Below, piece by piece: positions 31,410-38,767 of a DNA stretch of 64,000 bases; positions within the stretch are counted from its first letter, which is position 1; each line of letters starts with the position of its first letter. The position numbers and the translations under genes are program-made. Below the pieces are notes generated by a model, which searched no databases, was not told the origin of the DNA, and worked only from the letters and a program-made list of their open reading frames with translations. The DNA comes from Mesostigma viride (taxonomy: Eukaryota > Streptophyta > Mesostigmatophyceae > Mesostigmatales > Mesostigmataceae), in assembly GCA_009746045.1 (NCBI GenBank), contig RPFO01000154.1:1701753-1765752 (forward strand), written 5' to 3'.

Positions 31410-31647
31410 CGGCCACTTCTTCTGACAATAGCTCAGAAGTAATTTCGTTTGTCCCAAAAACCTTGACGACGCCTTCCTCAATTTTCGCCGATGCCCTTTT
31501 CATGGCGCGCTTCGTCTTCCCTGTGAGTGGCTTCTTCCTACAGTAGAGCATGGCTGCCTCAATGAACTCTCGCGGGACATTTGGATGGAGGGTCATCCAT
31601 TGAGAGATCTCGAGCATCTCGGCGTCAGTGAACAGCGGGCTGCTCAT
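31303..31647 (-). CDS. Small viral protein of unknown function
   Basis: 114 residues, MSSPLFTDAEMLEISQWMTL at the start, then a Lys/Arg-rich middle (KKPLTGKTKRAMKR) and a polar Gly/His/Ser tail. The last 107 nt overlap the start of the minor virion gene, so the true end may be earlier if another indel is present. It begins 2 nt after the stop of the zinc-finger gene, so the two are probably co-transcribed. Confidence 0.5.
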   Translation of the reverse strand: MSSPLFTDAEMLEISQWMTLHPNVPREFIEAAMLYCRKKPLTGKTKRAMKRASAKIEEGVVKVFGTNEITSELLSEEVADEGVHPGNADTHSSHGEPNSRDASGSGMGHPGGTP

Positions 31648-31649
31648 GT

Positions 31650-32153
31650 TTACTCTTCTGTGAGATTTTTTTCAGCGCCTTCTTTTGGAATTCCCACGAC
31701 CGTGTTGTGGACCCTCCTGAGATGCAGCAGGAGGTTTTTTTCGTTTGCGAACGTGCTCTTACACCCGGGTTGTGGGCATTTCCACCTCGCGCCTCCCACC
31801 TGGACTCGTTTCCCGACAGGTACACCCGCAGGCTCCGGGGGTGCCGCCACTGCTTCATCGACGACAACCGGTTCGGGAGCCGGCGCGACAGGGGCCGGTT
31901 GGGCATACGCGGACAATGGGGGGTACGCGACCGGTCTAGAGTTCGCCATCACTGACGCCATGAGAAGGGCATCCTTGAACCCTCGCGCCTCTGCGACCTT
32001 CCCTTTGTTCACCGCTCTTCGGACCGGCGCGCTGTGGATGACAATGGTGTTGGTCGATGAAGCGGTCACCTGCGACTGGGGTGCGACCTTACGCTTCGGT
32101 TTTCCCCTTTTACTTGAAGGACGGCGCCGTGCTGATTTCTGACGCCTTGCCAT
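31650..32153 (-). CDS. Basic protein with one C2H2 zinc finger
   Basis: 167 residues. The N-terminal 25 residues are extremely Arg/Lys/Ser-rich (ARRQKSARRRPSSKRGKPKR). The middle is Ala/Pro-rich. Residues about 125-150 form a classical finger: CPQPGC, twelve residues, then HLRRVH. The architecture suggests DNA binding, either packaging of the viral genome or transcription control. A TCTA word lies 16-19 nt upstream of the ATG, at the same spacing as in several other genes of the element. Confidence 0.7.
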   Translation of the reverse strand: MARRQKSARRRPSSKRGKPKRKVAPQSQVTASSTNTIVIHSAPVRRAVNKGKVAEARGFKDALLMASVMANSRPVAYPPLSAYAQPAPVAPAPEPVVVDEAVAAPPEPAGVPVGKRVQVGGARWKCPQPGCKSTFANEKNLLLHLRRVHNTVVGIPKEGAEKNLTEE

Positions 32154-32175
32154 TTCTGCATATAATCATAGATTT

Positions 32176-33219
32176 TTATAACGTCCAAGTGAGGGTCTTG
32201 TTAGTCGACACGGCCATTTTTCCAGCGCGCGACTTGCAAAACGCCGTAGAGAGTGCTATGTTTGTTGACGTGTCAGTGGTGATGCGAGGAATCCGCAATG
32301 CGATTTCAAACACCCCGTCATCCTCCTCGTATCCTGAAACAACATTCCAGTTGCTGCCAATTATAACGTTTACCGGCCAGACGGACAGGCCGCTAGCCGT
32401 TAAGCGATATGGGTTTGATATGTCGAGAATCGTTGGTGGGTTGTTATCAAATGTTAACCTGACAAGGATATTGGTCAACGCGGTCGGAAGAGTTAGTTCC
32501 GATTGTGTGGCCGGGTCGTGGAAAGACATCACGGCCACAGGGGCGCCGTGCCAAAATTGCGGAAGCGGGTAGTCGTATATGGGCTGCCTCAGACCGACCA
32601 AAGAATCTGCTTCCAATATCGTGTGCGATATACGCCTAGTTTCTCGGACATCTTCATACAGGGCCACGTCCATCCCGTGATTGCCGCCAATTGACGACAG
32701 GCTTGAACCATAATAGTAGCTTAGGCTAGAAGCAAATAAAAGCGGGGTCGGGCCAGATACTGTTGGATCTAATACCTGGAACGTCACGGTCGCCAAATGG
32801 ATCATACCAGTAACTGGAGGATCAACCAGTGAAATATGATCACAGGTTATGTCAACGTACGACGAGGATTTTGATATTGTCGTTGTAGAAAAACCGCCAG
32901 TCCACGCTTCTCCAACGACTACGCTGATAAGCAACGGATCATTGCTCAACTTGGTGTTTGAAAATCCAAGTCTTACATAAAACTTCCTTACCGACTGACG
33001 AGCTGGTAGAATCCCATATATTTTGGCAGTATATTGGTTCATTTGCACGCCGTATTGAACATCGGGACACTTAACAACCGTGCGGATGACACTCTCATTC
33101 GTGAGTGTTAGCTCCTTAAACCAAGTATCCGCCACACCCGGTACGGGTTTTGTGACGCTATATTTGCCAAAAATGCTACAATTCCTCGACGAGGTGGACC
33201 TGTGACGCAGCTCCAACAC
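32176..33219 (-). CDS. Large WTL-tail virion protein
   Basis: 347 residues from a GTG at 33219. The frame remains coding-like (SGAYTAVGDV) upstream to about 33288 but has no ATG. The ATG at 33292 is in another frame, so a small indel near 33280 is likely. The protein is almost entirely beta-strand-like, with many Ser/Thr, and is unrecognised at the family level. Its last residues, TLTWTL, match the tail of the 26.4-kb gene. It lies between the zinc-finger gene and a 667-residue virion protein, so a structural role such as a spike or minor capsid component is likely. Confidence 0.6.
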   Translation of the reverse strand: MLELRHRSTSSRNCSIFGKYSVTKPVPGVADTWFKELTLTNESVIRTVVKCPDVQYGVQMNQYTAKIYGILPARQSVRKFYVRLGFSNTKLSNDPLLISVVVGEAWTGGFSTTTISKSSSYVDITCDHISLVDPPVTGMIHLATVTFQVLDPTVSGPTPLLFASSLSYYYGSSLSSIGGNHGMDVALYEDVRETRRISHTILEADSLVGLRQPIYDYPLPQFWHGAPVAVMSFHDPATQSELTLPTALTNILVRLTFDNNPPTILDISNPYRLTASGLSVWPVNVIIGSNWNVVSGYEEDDGVFEIALRIPRITTDTSTNIALSTAFCKSRAGKMAVSTNKTLTWTL

Positions 33220-33260
33220 GTCTCCGACGGCCGTGTACGCTCCGGAAGGATTGTTGGTTT

Positions 33261-33427
33261 TTAGGAGTCGAACTCTATGTCTTGTAGGTCATCTTGATTG
33301 GCCAGACATACGCGCCGTGGTACTCTCCGCTCAAGTGGAAATTGGTCGGAGGGCATCGGAATGTACGGGTCAATAATGTCTGTAGGGTGGTTGTAAATAT
33401 ACCGGACGAGTTTGAGATTTTAGTCAT
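33261..33427 (-). CDS. Possible small viral gene, frameshifted
   Basis: An ATG at 33427 opens a 50-codon frame. The more protein-like reading is the neighbouring frame (contains YIYNHPTDIIDPYIP and ends in an acidic QDDLQDIEFDS), which becomes continuous with the ATG if one A is missing in the AAAA run after the second codon. It fills the gap between two virion genes. Unrecognised and weakly supported. Confidence 0.35.
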
Positions 33428-33465
33428 TCACTAAGTTTTGAGGAGTTGTTTTGGATATATAACGC

Positions 33466-35469
33466 TCACTTCCCATCCGATTTTCTTCGAAATGCCACCC
33501 AGTAGCTGTTTTGTTGTCTCCATGATGAGTTTAACGTGTATCGAACCTTCGACTTCAGATTGTCAAACAGGTCGAGTGCATAGTCACTATGGTGCAGATT
33601 GATACCCAGCATACCCCAATGCGTCGTAGCCGCATTTCTCCAATTCTGATGGGCATCTGTCGTGGCCGGGTGATATTTATTCGTCAAAGACATAGTGTTT
33701 TCTGCGAACGAAAAAGCATCGTTGCTCCCAAATATAGCCGAAAACACAGAGAAAGGGCCGTCTATGAGCTGCTCTGAAAAAACAACACATTTGCTTGGTG
33801 CCGGAGTGGCTGTTTTTACAAAAAAGAATTTTTCGGGAGACCCTTCAAAGTAGTATTTCGTCGCTTCTGCTTGCAGCGCGGTCACGGAGTGGCGCGAGAA
33901 TGATTCTAGGAATGAAGAGTCGTAGCGGGGCCGTCTATCTCCATGTCTCCCTGACAGGTTTGGCGAGTCCTTTACGGTTATAATCCTGTATCTGAGTTCT
34001 ACATCATCGCCTTCGGATGGATTTTGAAACGTCGTTGTCTTCAACGTCCCATCCAAGGCCCCTTGAGATACTCCGTTCGCCAACAGATGAAAACCGGTGA
34101 GAGGAGGCAACGACTTTCCCCACCCCACATCATGGTCCGCGTAGACGCCGTTGATCGCGATTTTTACAGGATTTAGATATGAAATGTAGGAACTTGGTGT
34201 CCGGATGCCGGAGTGCAGTTGGCTCATTTTTGAAACGCATACCATCACCCCTCCTTTGTGGGTGGTGTAGGAGGTGAGGGTCGAGTCGTTGTAGACGTCT
34301 ATCTCGTAGTTCATATACTTGTTACTATCTGCCGCGACTGGCGCGGTGATTACGGCGTCTTCCCCGCGCAGTCCCCCGTTTTGCGAGAGGGAGACTCCGC
34401 CGATGGTCGGAGTGGTCGGCGTGAGCTGGGTGGAATTCATGTACCACCTGATGGGGAGTTTGCGTTGGTATGCGAAGGGGGTCGTCATCTTTATGCCCTG
34501 TTTGAGGGTCGTTCCCTCTACGACCTCCCAATTAGCGGTGGTTGGATTGGTGCTCCAGTAGAGTGCGTTCACAGGGTCAATCGGACCCATTCGCCAGTCC
34601 GTCAGTGGCGAGTATGTACGCGTGATGGTGAAGGATCTCCCAGTTAGTGGAAGGCGGCGGTTGTCGTCGCGAATCGTGGCGAAAGACAACAACTCCACGC
34701 GGAGAGGGAGGCCGTTAAATCGAGATCCGCCGAGACCATAGAAAGAGTCGGAAAAGTATGGATATCCTACCTCTCCGTCCACAACGCTCTCCCCCGTGCG
34801 CGCCTGGGTCGTGTGGTAGTCGCGATAGGTAAACTTACAGATTCCACTCGCGTCGCCATTCGTAACGTTGTAGGGCAGCTGGACTCGCACATCCTGGTCA
34901 TTGATGACGTTGAACGCGTTTTGGTGCGACACGGTCGTCCCGTCTTCGAGATGGAGGACGAAATCCCCGTTCAAGTTAGCTATCGACGTTTTGCCTACCC
35001 CGTGTTGGTCAAAAAGGTAGTCCAATTGCGCGCGGGTCAGGACTCTGCCACCAGGGTCTAGCAACGTATCAGGGCTAAAGTCGAAGACGTGGTACTGGGT
35101 CGCTCCCACTTTCGCCGTAAGGTAAGGTTCATTTAGAGTGAGATCGTCGACTAAAGTAGTCCCTGATTTAAAATAGGAATACCCATTCACGACGAGACTG
35201 TAAGCAAGTTCCGATGGGTCGCTTGCGGTCTCGTCGTCGTAATTGTCTCCGAGTCGCACATTTGTCGGCTGGCTCGGGTAGAAAATTTTGAATCCGTCGA
35301 CAACGAGTGACTCATCGAATGGATGTGAAATGCCAAGAAGTAACGTCACGCTAGCTTGAAGCCCATCTATGTCTGTTTCGATGTTAGAAACACGCTCCTC
35401 CATTTCAGGGTCGAGCGTTAACCCGGTGGCGAGATTGGTCGGTCTGCTCAATGTTGTTAGAACGACCAT
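33466..35469 (-). CDS. Large viral protein, probable tail-fibre/spike
   Basis: 667 residues, intact, from the ATG at 35469. Residues about 20-45 form a short coiled coil (DPEMEERVSNIETDIDGLQA) of the type that trimerises fibres. The rest is beta-rich, with many Tyr/Asn/Thr, and has no recognised enzyme motif. It shares a 24-bp promoter spacer with the divergently transcribed gene at 35494. It is the first gene of the minus-strand structural block and its longest intact one. I infer a spike or fibre component. It is not otherwise recognised. Confidence 0.7.
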   Translation of the reverse strand: MVVLTTLSRPTNLATGLTLDPEMEERVSNIETDIDGLQASVTLLLGISHPFDESLVVDGFKIFYPSQPTNVRLGDNYDDETASDPSELAYSLVVNGYSYFKSGTTLVDDLTLNEPYLTAKVGATQYHVFDFSPDTLLDPGGRVLTRAQLDYLFDQHGVGKTSIANLNGDFVLHLEDGTTVSHQNAFNVINDQDVRVQLPYNVTNGDASGICKFTYRDYHTTQARTGESVVDGEVGYPYFSDSFYGLGGSRFNGLPLRVELLSFATIRDDNRRLPLTGRSFTITRTYSPLTDWRMGPIDPVNALYWSTNPTTANWEVVEGTTLKQGIKMTTPFAYQRKLPIRWYMNSTQLTPTTPTIGGVSLSQNGGLRGEDAVITAPVAADSNKYMNYEIDVYNDSTLTSYTTHKGGVMVCVSKMSQLHSGIRTPSSYISYLNPVKIAINGVYADHDVGWGKSLPPLTGFHLLANGVSQGALDGTLKTTTFQNPSEGDDVELRYRIITVKDSPNLSGRHGDRRPRYDSSFLESFSRHSVTALQAEATKYYFEGSPEKFFFVKTATPAPSKCVVFSEQLIDGPFSVFSAIFGSNDAFSFAENTMSLTNKYHPATTDAHQNWRNAATTHWGMLGINLHHSDYALDLFDNLKSKVRYTLNSSWRQQNSYWVAFRRKSDGK

Positions 35470-35493
35470 TTATTATCTACCTAGAATATAAAC
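35470..35493. promoter_or_regulatory. 24-bp bidirectional promoter with TCTA on both strands
   Basis: The spacer between two divergent start codons has TCTA at 35476-35479 on plus and at 35485-35482 on minus, each 13-18 nt before its ATG, in an AT-rich context (AATATAAAC). TCTA also lies 16-19 nt before the ATGs at 32153 and 30556. TCTA is the core of the late promoter known for the virophage Mavirus and its helper CroV. Equivalence here is inference. Confidence 0.5.
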
Positions 35494-36021
35494 ATGGCCT
35501 CTGAGGCTTCAGAGACCCCAACGAGCTACCAAGACGAAACCTTCGCCGAGACGCGGGAAGAGCAGGTTGACCTGGTCAAGACAATTCGAAAGGGACAACC
35601 GCTGAATGATGAACAGAAAAAAGCCCTTCGCGACAAAATGAGGGTTTACCAGCAACGCGCAAAAGCCGAGAGGGAGAAGAGACGAAACGAAGAAAAGGAG
35701 GCAGAGATAACGAAACGAAAGGTCCTTGCAAAGGAATTGGAGATTCAGCGGCAAAGGCTAGTCGAACTCGAGCTGCAAGAAGCCCGTAACAAATCGCGGA
35801 TTGAACGCCTTCTCGCTGAAGATTCCGTCGCCTCAACCCCCGCCGACACGCCAAAACCAAGACGGGGTCGAAAGCCCAAGGAGACAGAGCCGGACTCTCC
35901 GCCACCCCCGATCAAGACCCGACAGCTCCCACCTCCACCACCGCCACCTGTCGCGATGACGCCATACGAGATGCGCATGGCCGCCATCCGCGCGTCTCTC
36001 CTTGCTAGTCTGGACGATTAA
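35494..36021 (+). CDS. Coiled-coil, AT-hook-like, proline-rich viral protein
   Basis: 175 residues. The N-terminus is acidic. Residues about 30-110 are a long charged coiled coil (Glu/Lys/Arg-rich). A PRRGRKPKE element at about 124-131 resembles an AT-hook. Poly-proline runs (PPPP, then PPPPPPP) are followed by a helical end. The family is not recognised. The charge pattern suggests nucleic-acid binding or scaffolding during assembly. It is the first gene of the plus-strand block and is followed after 12 nt by the packaging ATPase. Confidence 0.65.
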   Translation: MASEASETPTSYQDETFAETREEQVDLVKTIRKGQPLNDEQKKALRDKMRVYQQRAKAEREKRRNEEKEAEITKRKVLAKELEIQRQRLVELELQEARNKSRIERLLAEDSVASTPADTPKPRRGRKPKETEPDSPPPPIKTRQLPPPPPPPVAMTPYEMRMAAIRASLLASLDD

Positions 36022-36033
36022 AATGTCTTCAGA

Positions 36034-36917
36034 ATGATAATGGCTATCATCGAAGAGCGACGAATTCATTCACTTGAGAACAAAGACATCAAGCAACGAT
36101 ACGCCCCACAGCGTCCTGCTCCACCGAATATGCCGAGTCTTCATTTCATCGCAAACTTCTGCGGAGCTCGACGGTCTGGGAAAACTACATCGGCAGTCAA
36201 CATGGCGAAGGCTTACTTTGCTAACAACTCATTCGACAAGCTGTACCTCATTTCAGGGAGTGCCCACACGGAGCCGAAATACAAGGAGCTCCCGGAACCA
36301 GCTATGACGATGGAAGTCTACTCTAACCTGGCATTCGATGGGATGATAGATCATATAAAGTCTGACCTCCACGAATACGAGAGGTACAAGGACGATCTCA
36401 AGGTCTGGGAAACGTTTAAACGCGAATACGTGGACGGGAAAAAAACGCAGAACTCATGGACCTCTCCATGTACCTACGCCTTGATGCAATGAACTGGGAT
36501 AAACCTGCGACAAGGTTCGAGCACGGTCCTCCTTCGTCGCTCATTCTGATAGACGACATGCAAGGCAGTGCCCTCTATCAGAGCTCTAGCAAAAACGCTG
36601 TTGCGGCTTTCGCGTTCAAACACAGACACTTCCTCACGAGCATGATTTTCCTGACACAGGCGTACACGAGCGGTGGCGTACCACGAGCAGTGCGAGCGAA
36701 TATATCGTTTCTTGCGCTGTTCAGAACGAAGGACCATCGAGCCGCGCGACAGATCGCGGAAGAGAGCGCGGGGGCTGTGGCGCCGGACGAGTTTCTCGCG
36801 CTATGGGACCACGCCGTCAAGGACGATCCTCACGACTTCTTCGCTGTCGACTTCGACCAGCGCGACCCGAAAAAAATGTTTCGTCGAAACTTCAATACAT
36901 TTCTCTCGATAAAATAA
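36034..36917 (+). pseudogene. DNA-packaging ATPase, frameshifted in an A7 run
   Basis: About 294 residues in two frames. The first part has the Walker A loop GARRSGKTT (residues 44-52). The second part has a Walker B strand, LILIDDM, near 36543-36560, a sensor-like segment (MIFLTQAYTSG) and an Arg-containing stretch after it. This order fits the genome-packaging ATPases of PLVs, virophages and adenovirus-type viruses. The break lies at AAAAAAA (36439-36445), where one more A would join the frames. Slippage on the A run during transcription or translation could bypass it, but no downstream structure was evident to me. Confidence 0.75.
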
Positions 36918-36939
36918 TTTTCTCTGAACATGATATACT

Positions 36940-37434
36940 ATGGATATTCCGTCCATCAAACGATACGCAGGCGCCGAGAAGGAGTACGTGTTGGACACCC
37001 AAGCACTCCTCCGATATTGTTCGGGTTCTCGACTGGGGCAGAAAACTCTAGAACGTGTCGTCAGGATCCTTCAAGAAGCAGGCCACCACGACACGATTCC
37101 GTCCACCTGTCACGACATGAGCCCCGAAATCCGATTGGCCATCCTCGCCTTGGTGGGCGATCGCAGGCGTCCACGTGGGCGCTCACCCTCCAAAACGGAA
37201 AAACGACACGAACCGAAACGGCCTCGAGGGCGCCCAAGGATCCACCCCGTAGGGTATAAAAAGCCTCGAGCCAAAAAATTGTCTCATGTTCAGTCATCAG
37301 ATGACGGTGACCGTAGAGGAGCGTCGCGAGCAATGGCGACGGGCCCAGGCGAAGAGGCGAGCAATCGCCCGCGACCAGACGAACTGCATCTCGGCGAAAA
37401 GCAAGGTCAAGAAGGGCGTCTGGAATCCCAGTGA
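36940..37434 (+). CDS. AT-hook protein
   Basis: 164 residues. The helical N-terminal part contains RLGQKTLERVVRILQEAG. The next part is highly basic, with RRRPRGRSPSK and a canonical AT-hook core KRPRGRPRIHP at about 92-102. The tail is Gly/Glu-rich and overlaps the recombinase gene by 149 nt in another frame, so the biological end may be earlier. It probably binds AT-rich DNA, for instance the TIR ends or packaged genome. The function is inferred only from the motif. Confidence 0.55.
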   Translation: MDIPSIKRYAGAEKEYVLDTQALLRYCSGSRLGQKTLERVVRILQEAGHHDTIPSTCHDMSPEIRLAILALVGDRRRPRGRSPSKTEKRHEPKRPRGRPRIHPVGYKKPRAKKLSHVQSSDDGDRRGASRAMATGPGEEASNRPRPDELHLGEKQGQEGRLESQ

Positions 37435-38569
37435 CCGATGGATCGCAAATAACCCCGAGTGCGCTGAAAAAATCGGCTTGCAGGCGACCTCTCCACCCTC
37501 GCCGGAGCCACCGCACCACGAGGAACCGCCTGCGCGACCTACTGATGGACGATACTGGACCTTCGACGAGGCCGTCGCCGCAGCGGATGCCCGGCCAGAG
37601 CATCACGAGCCTGGCAGGCCCTCGAGAGAGCGCGGGGCGACGCGCAAAACCGCGAAGGGGTACATCGGCAGGCTCCGAGTTCTCCTCGACAGGCTGGGGT
37701 GCTCGCAGGACGAATCAGTCGACTGCCTCGCCGACACCGCCCGTGTCCTGCGCGTCGTCCACGAAACCTCGGAACCCAAACGCAAGCTCGCACACTCGAA
37801 AGAGGATGCGTGGAGGGAGAACGAGAAGAACTTGCTCGGAGTGATAAACGGGGTGAATCGAATGATGCCACCTGAAAAGAGGCTCCCACGCGACGTGACG
37901 GACGCGTACGCTGCTCGAGTCAATGAGCTGAAGGTCGGCGACCTCGACAGGAAATTCGACAGGGCCGAGAGCAAGCCACTGAGGTATACGTACGAGCAGC
38001 TCCAGCGGATCGCCGCCGCCGAGTACAAAAAGGACCCTACGTCTGACGCCGCTTTGATGGGTCTTATTTACCTGTCCGGCGAGAAACTGCCACCAACCAG
38101 GTACGACCACGACAAAATGCGCGTTGTCAGTTCTATCAGCGAGCTCGAGCCACACGAGAACGGATACATTCCGAGCGAGCGCCGCATGATAATTCAACGT
38201 TTTAAGACGGCAGAGACGTACGGCACGTACGACTACCAAATTCCAGACGGGTACAAGAAGCTGATTAACGCGTTGCAGGCTCGAGCTCATCAGAAGTACG
38301 TGTTCGAGGACCCAAAAAATCCAGGCGAATACATGAAGCACGAGTATTATTCTGCGAAGTACAACCGCATCTACCACGGCATTGATGCAACGAGGCAGGC
38401 GTACATCACCCGTTTCCTGAAGGGCGCTTCGTGGAAAAAGCGAAAATGGGCTGGTGACTTGATGGGGCACGACGTACTTACAGGAGCCGTTTACGAGCGG
38501 CAGGCGGGGGGCCCCTCTCCTCAGGGCGGCGAGACTGGCGGACGTCGGCTGAGGCCGAGGAAAAAGTAG
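37286..38569 (+). CDS. Tyrosine recombinase (integrase)
   Basis: 427 residues; an ATG 15 nt inside (MTVTVEERR) is an alternative start. The N-terminal about 110 residues are charged and Pro-rich. Residues about 115-215 look like an SAM-like core-binding domain. The catalytic domain begins with ALMGLIYLSGEKLPPTRYDH (Arg 272), a beta-hairpin with RFKTAETYG (the Lys position), then ATRQAYITRF (Arg 370), MGHD (His 395) and GAVYERQ (nucleophile Tyr 403). The canonical HxxR histidine is not in place: the sequence has HGIDATR. The enzyme would insert the element and explains integration without a DDE-type integrase. Confidence 0.75.
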   Translation: MFSHQMTVTVEERREQWRRAQAKRRAIARDQTNCISAKSKVKKGVWNPSDRWIANNPECAEKIGLQATSPPSPEPPHHEEPPARPTDGRYWTFDEAVAAADARPEHHEPGRPSRERGATRKTAKGYIGRLRVLLDRLGCSQDESVDCLADTARVLRVVHETSEPKRKLAHSKEDAWRENEKNLLGVINGVNRMMPPEKRLPRDVTDAYAARVNELKVGDLDRKFDRAESKPLRYTYEQLQRIAAAEYKKDPTSDAALMGLIYLSGEKLPPTRYDHDKMRVVSSISELEPHENGYIPSERRMIIQRFKTAETYGTYDYQIPDGYKKLINALQARAHQKYVFEDPKNPGEYMKHEYYSAKYNRIYHGIDATRQAYITRFLKGASWKKRKWAGDLMGHDVLTGAVYERQAGGPSPQGGETGGRRLRPRKK

Positions 38570-38767
38570 ACAGTTTTCCCGTGGGAAATTTTCATGAATG
38601 TCGAAAATGATATCCTAAACCGCATGCATTATACAGGAAATAAAAAAGTTCCATGGGACCATTTTTCTTGAGGGTCGAGGTTCGAGGGTTTATGTGGTTT
38701 TTAAACGAACTGAAATTTTTTAATCGAAACTTTTTTTTTCTAAGCATACGGTATACAACCTTCCAGA
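38570..38767. promoter_or_regulatory. Intergenic region upstream of the primase-helicase
   Basis: AT-rich, with a TTTCCC-GT-GGGAAA inverted repeat at about 38576-38589, long T runs near 38727-38740 and a GTATAC box near 38751. It probably holds the promoter of the following gene. Confidence 0.35.

Noticed and set aside
36430-36460. Programmed -1 frameshift in the packaging ATPase
   Set aside because: The A7 run is slippery, but the zero-frame phasing does not give the canonical heptamer and I saw no pseudoknot. The same one-base deficit at sites without slippery runs favours a common non-programmed cause.
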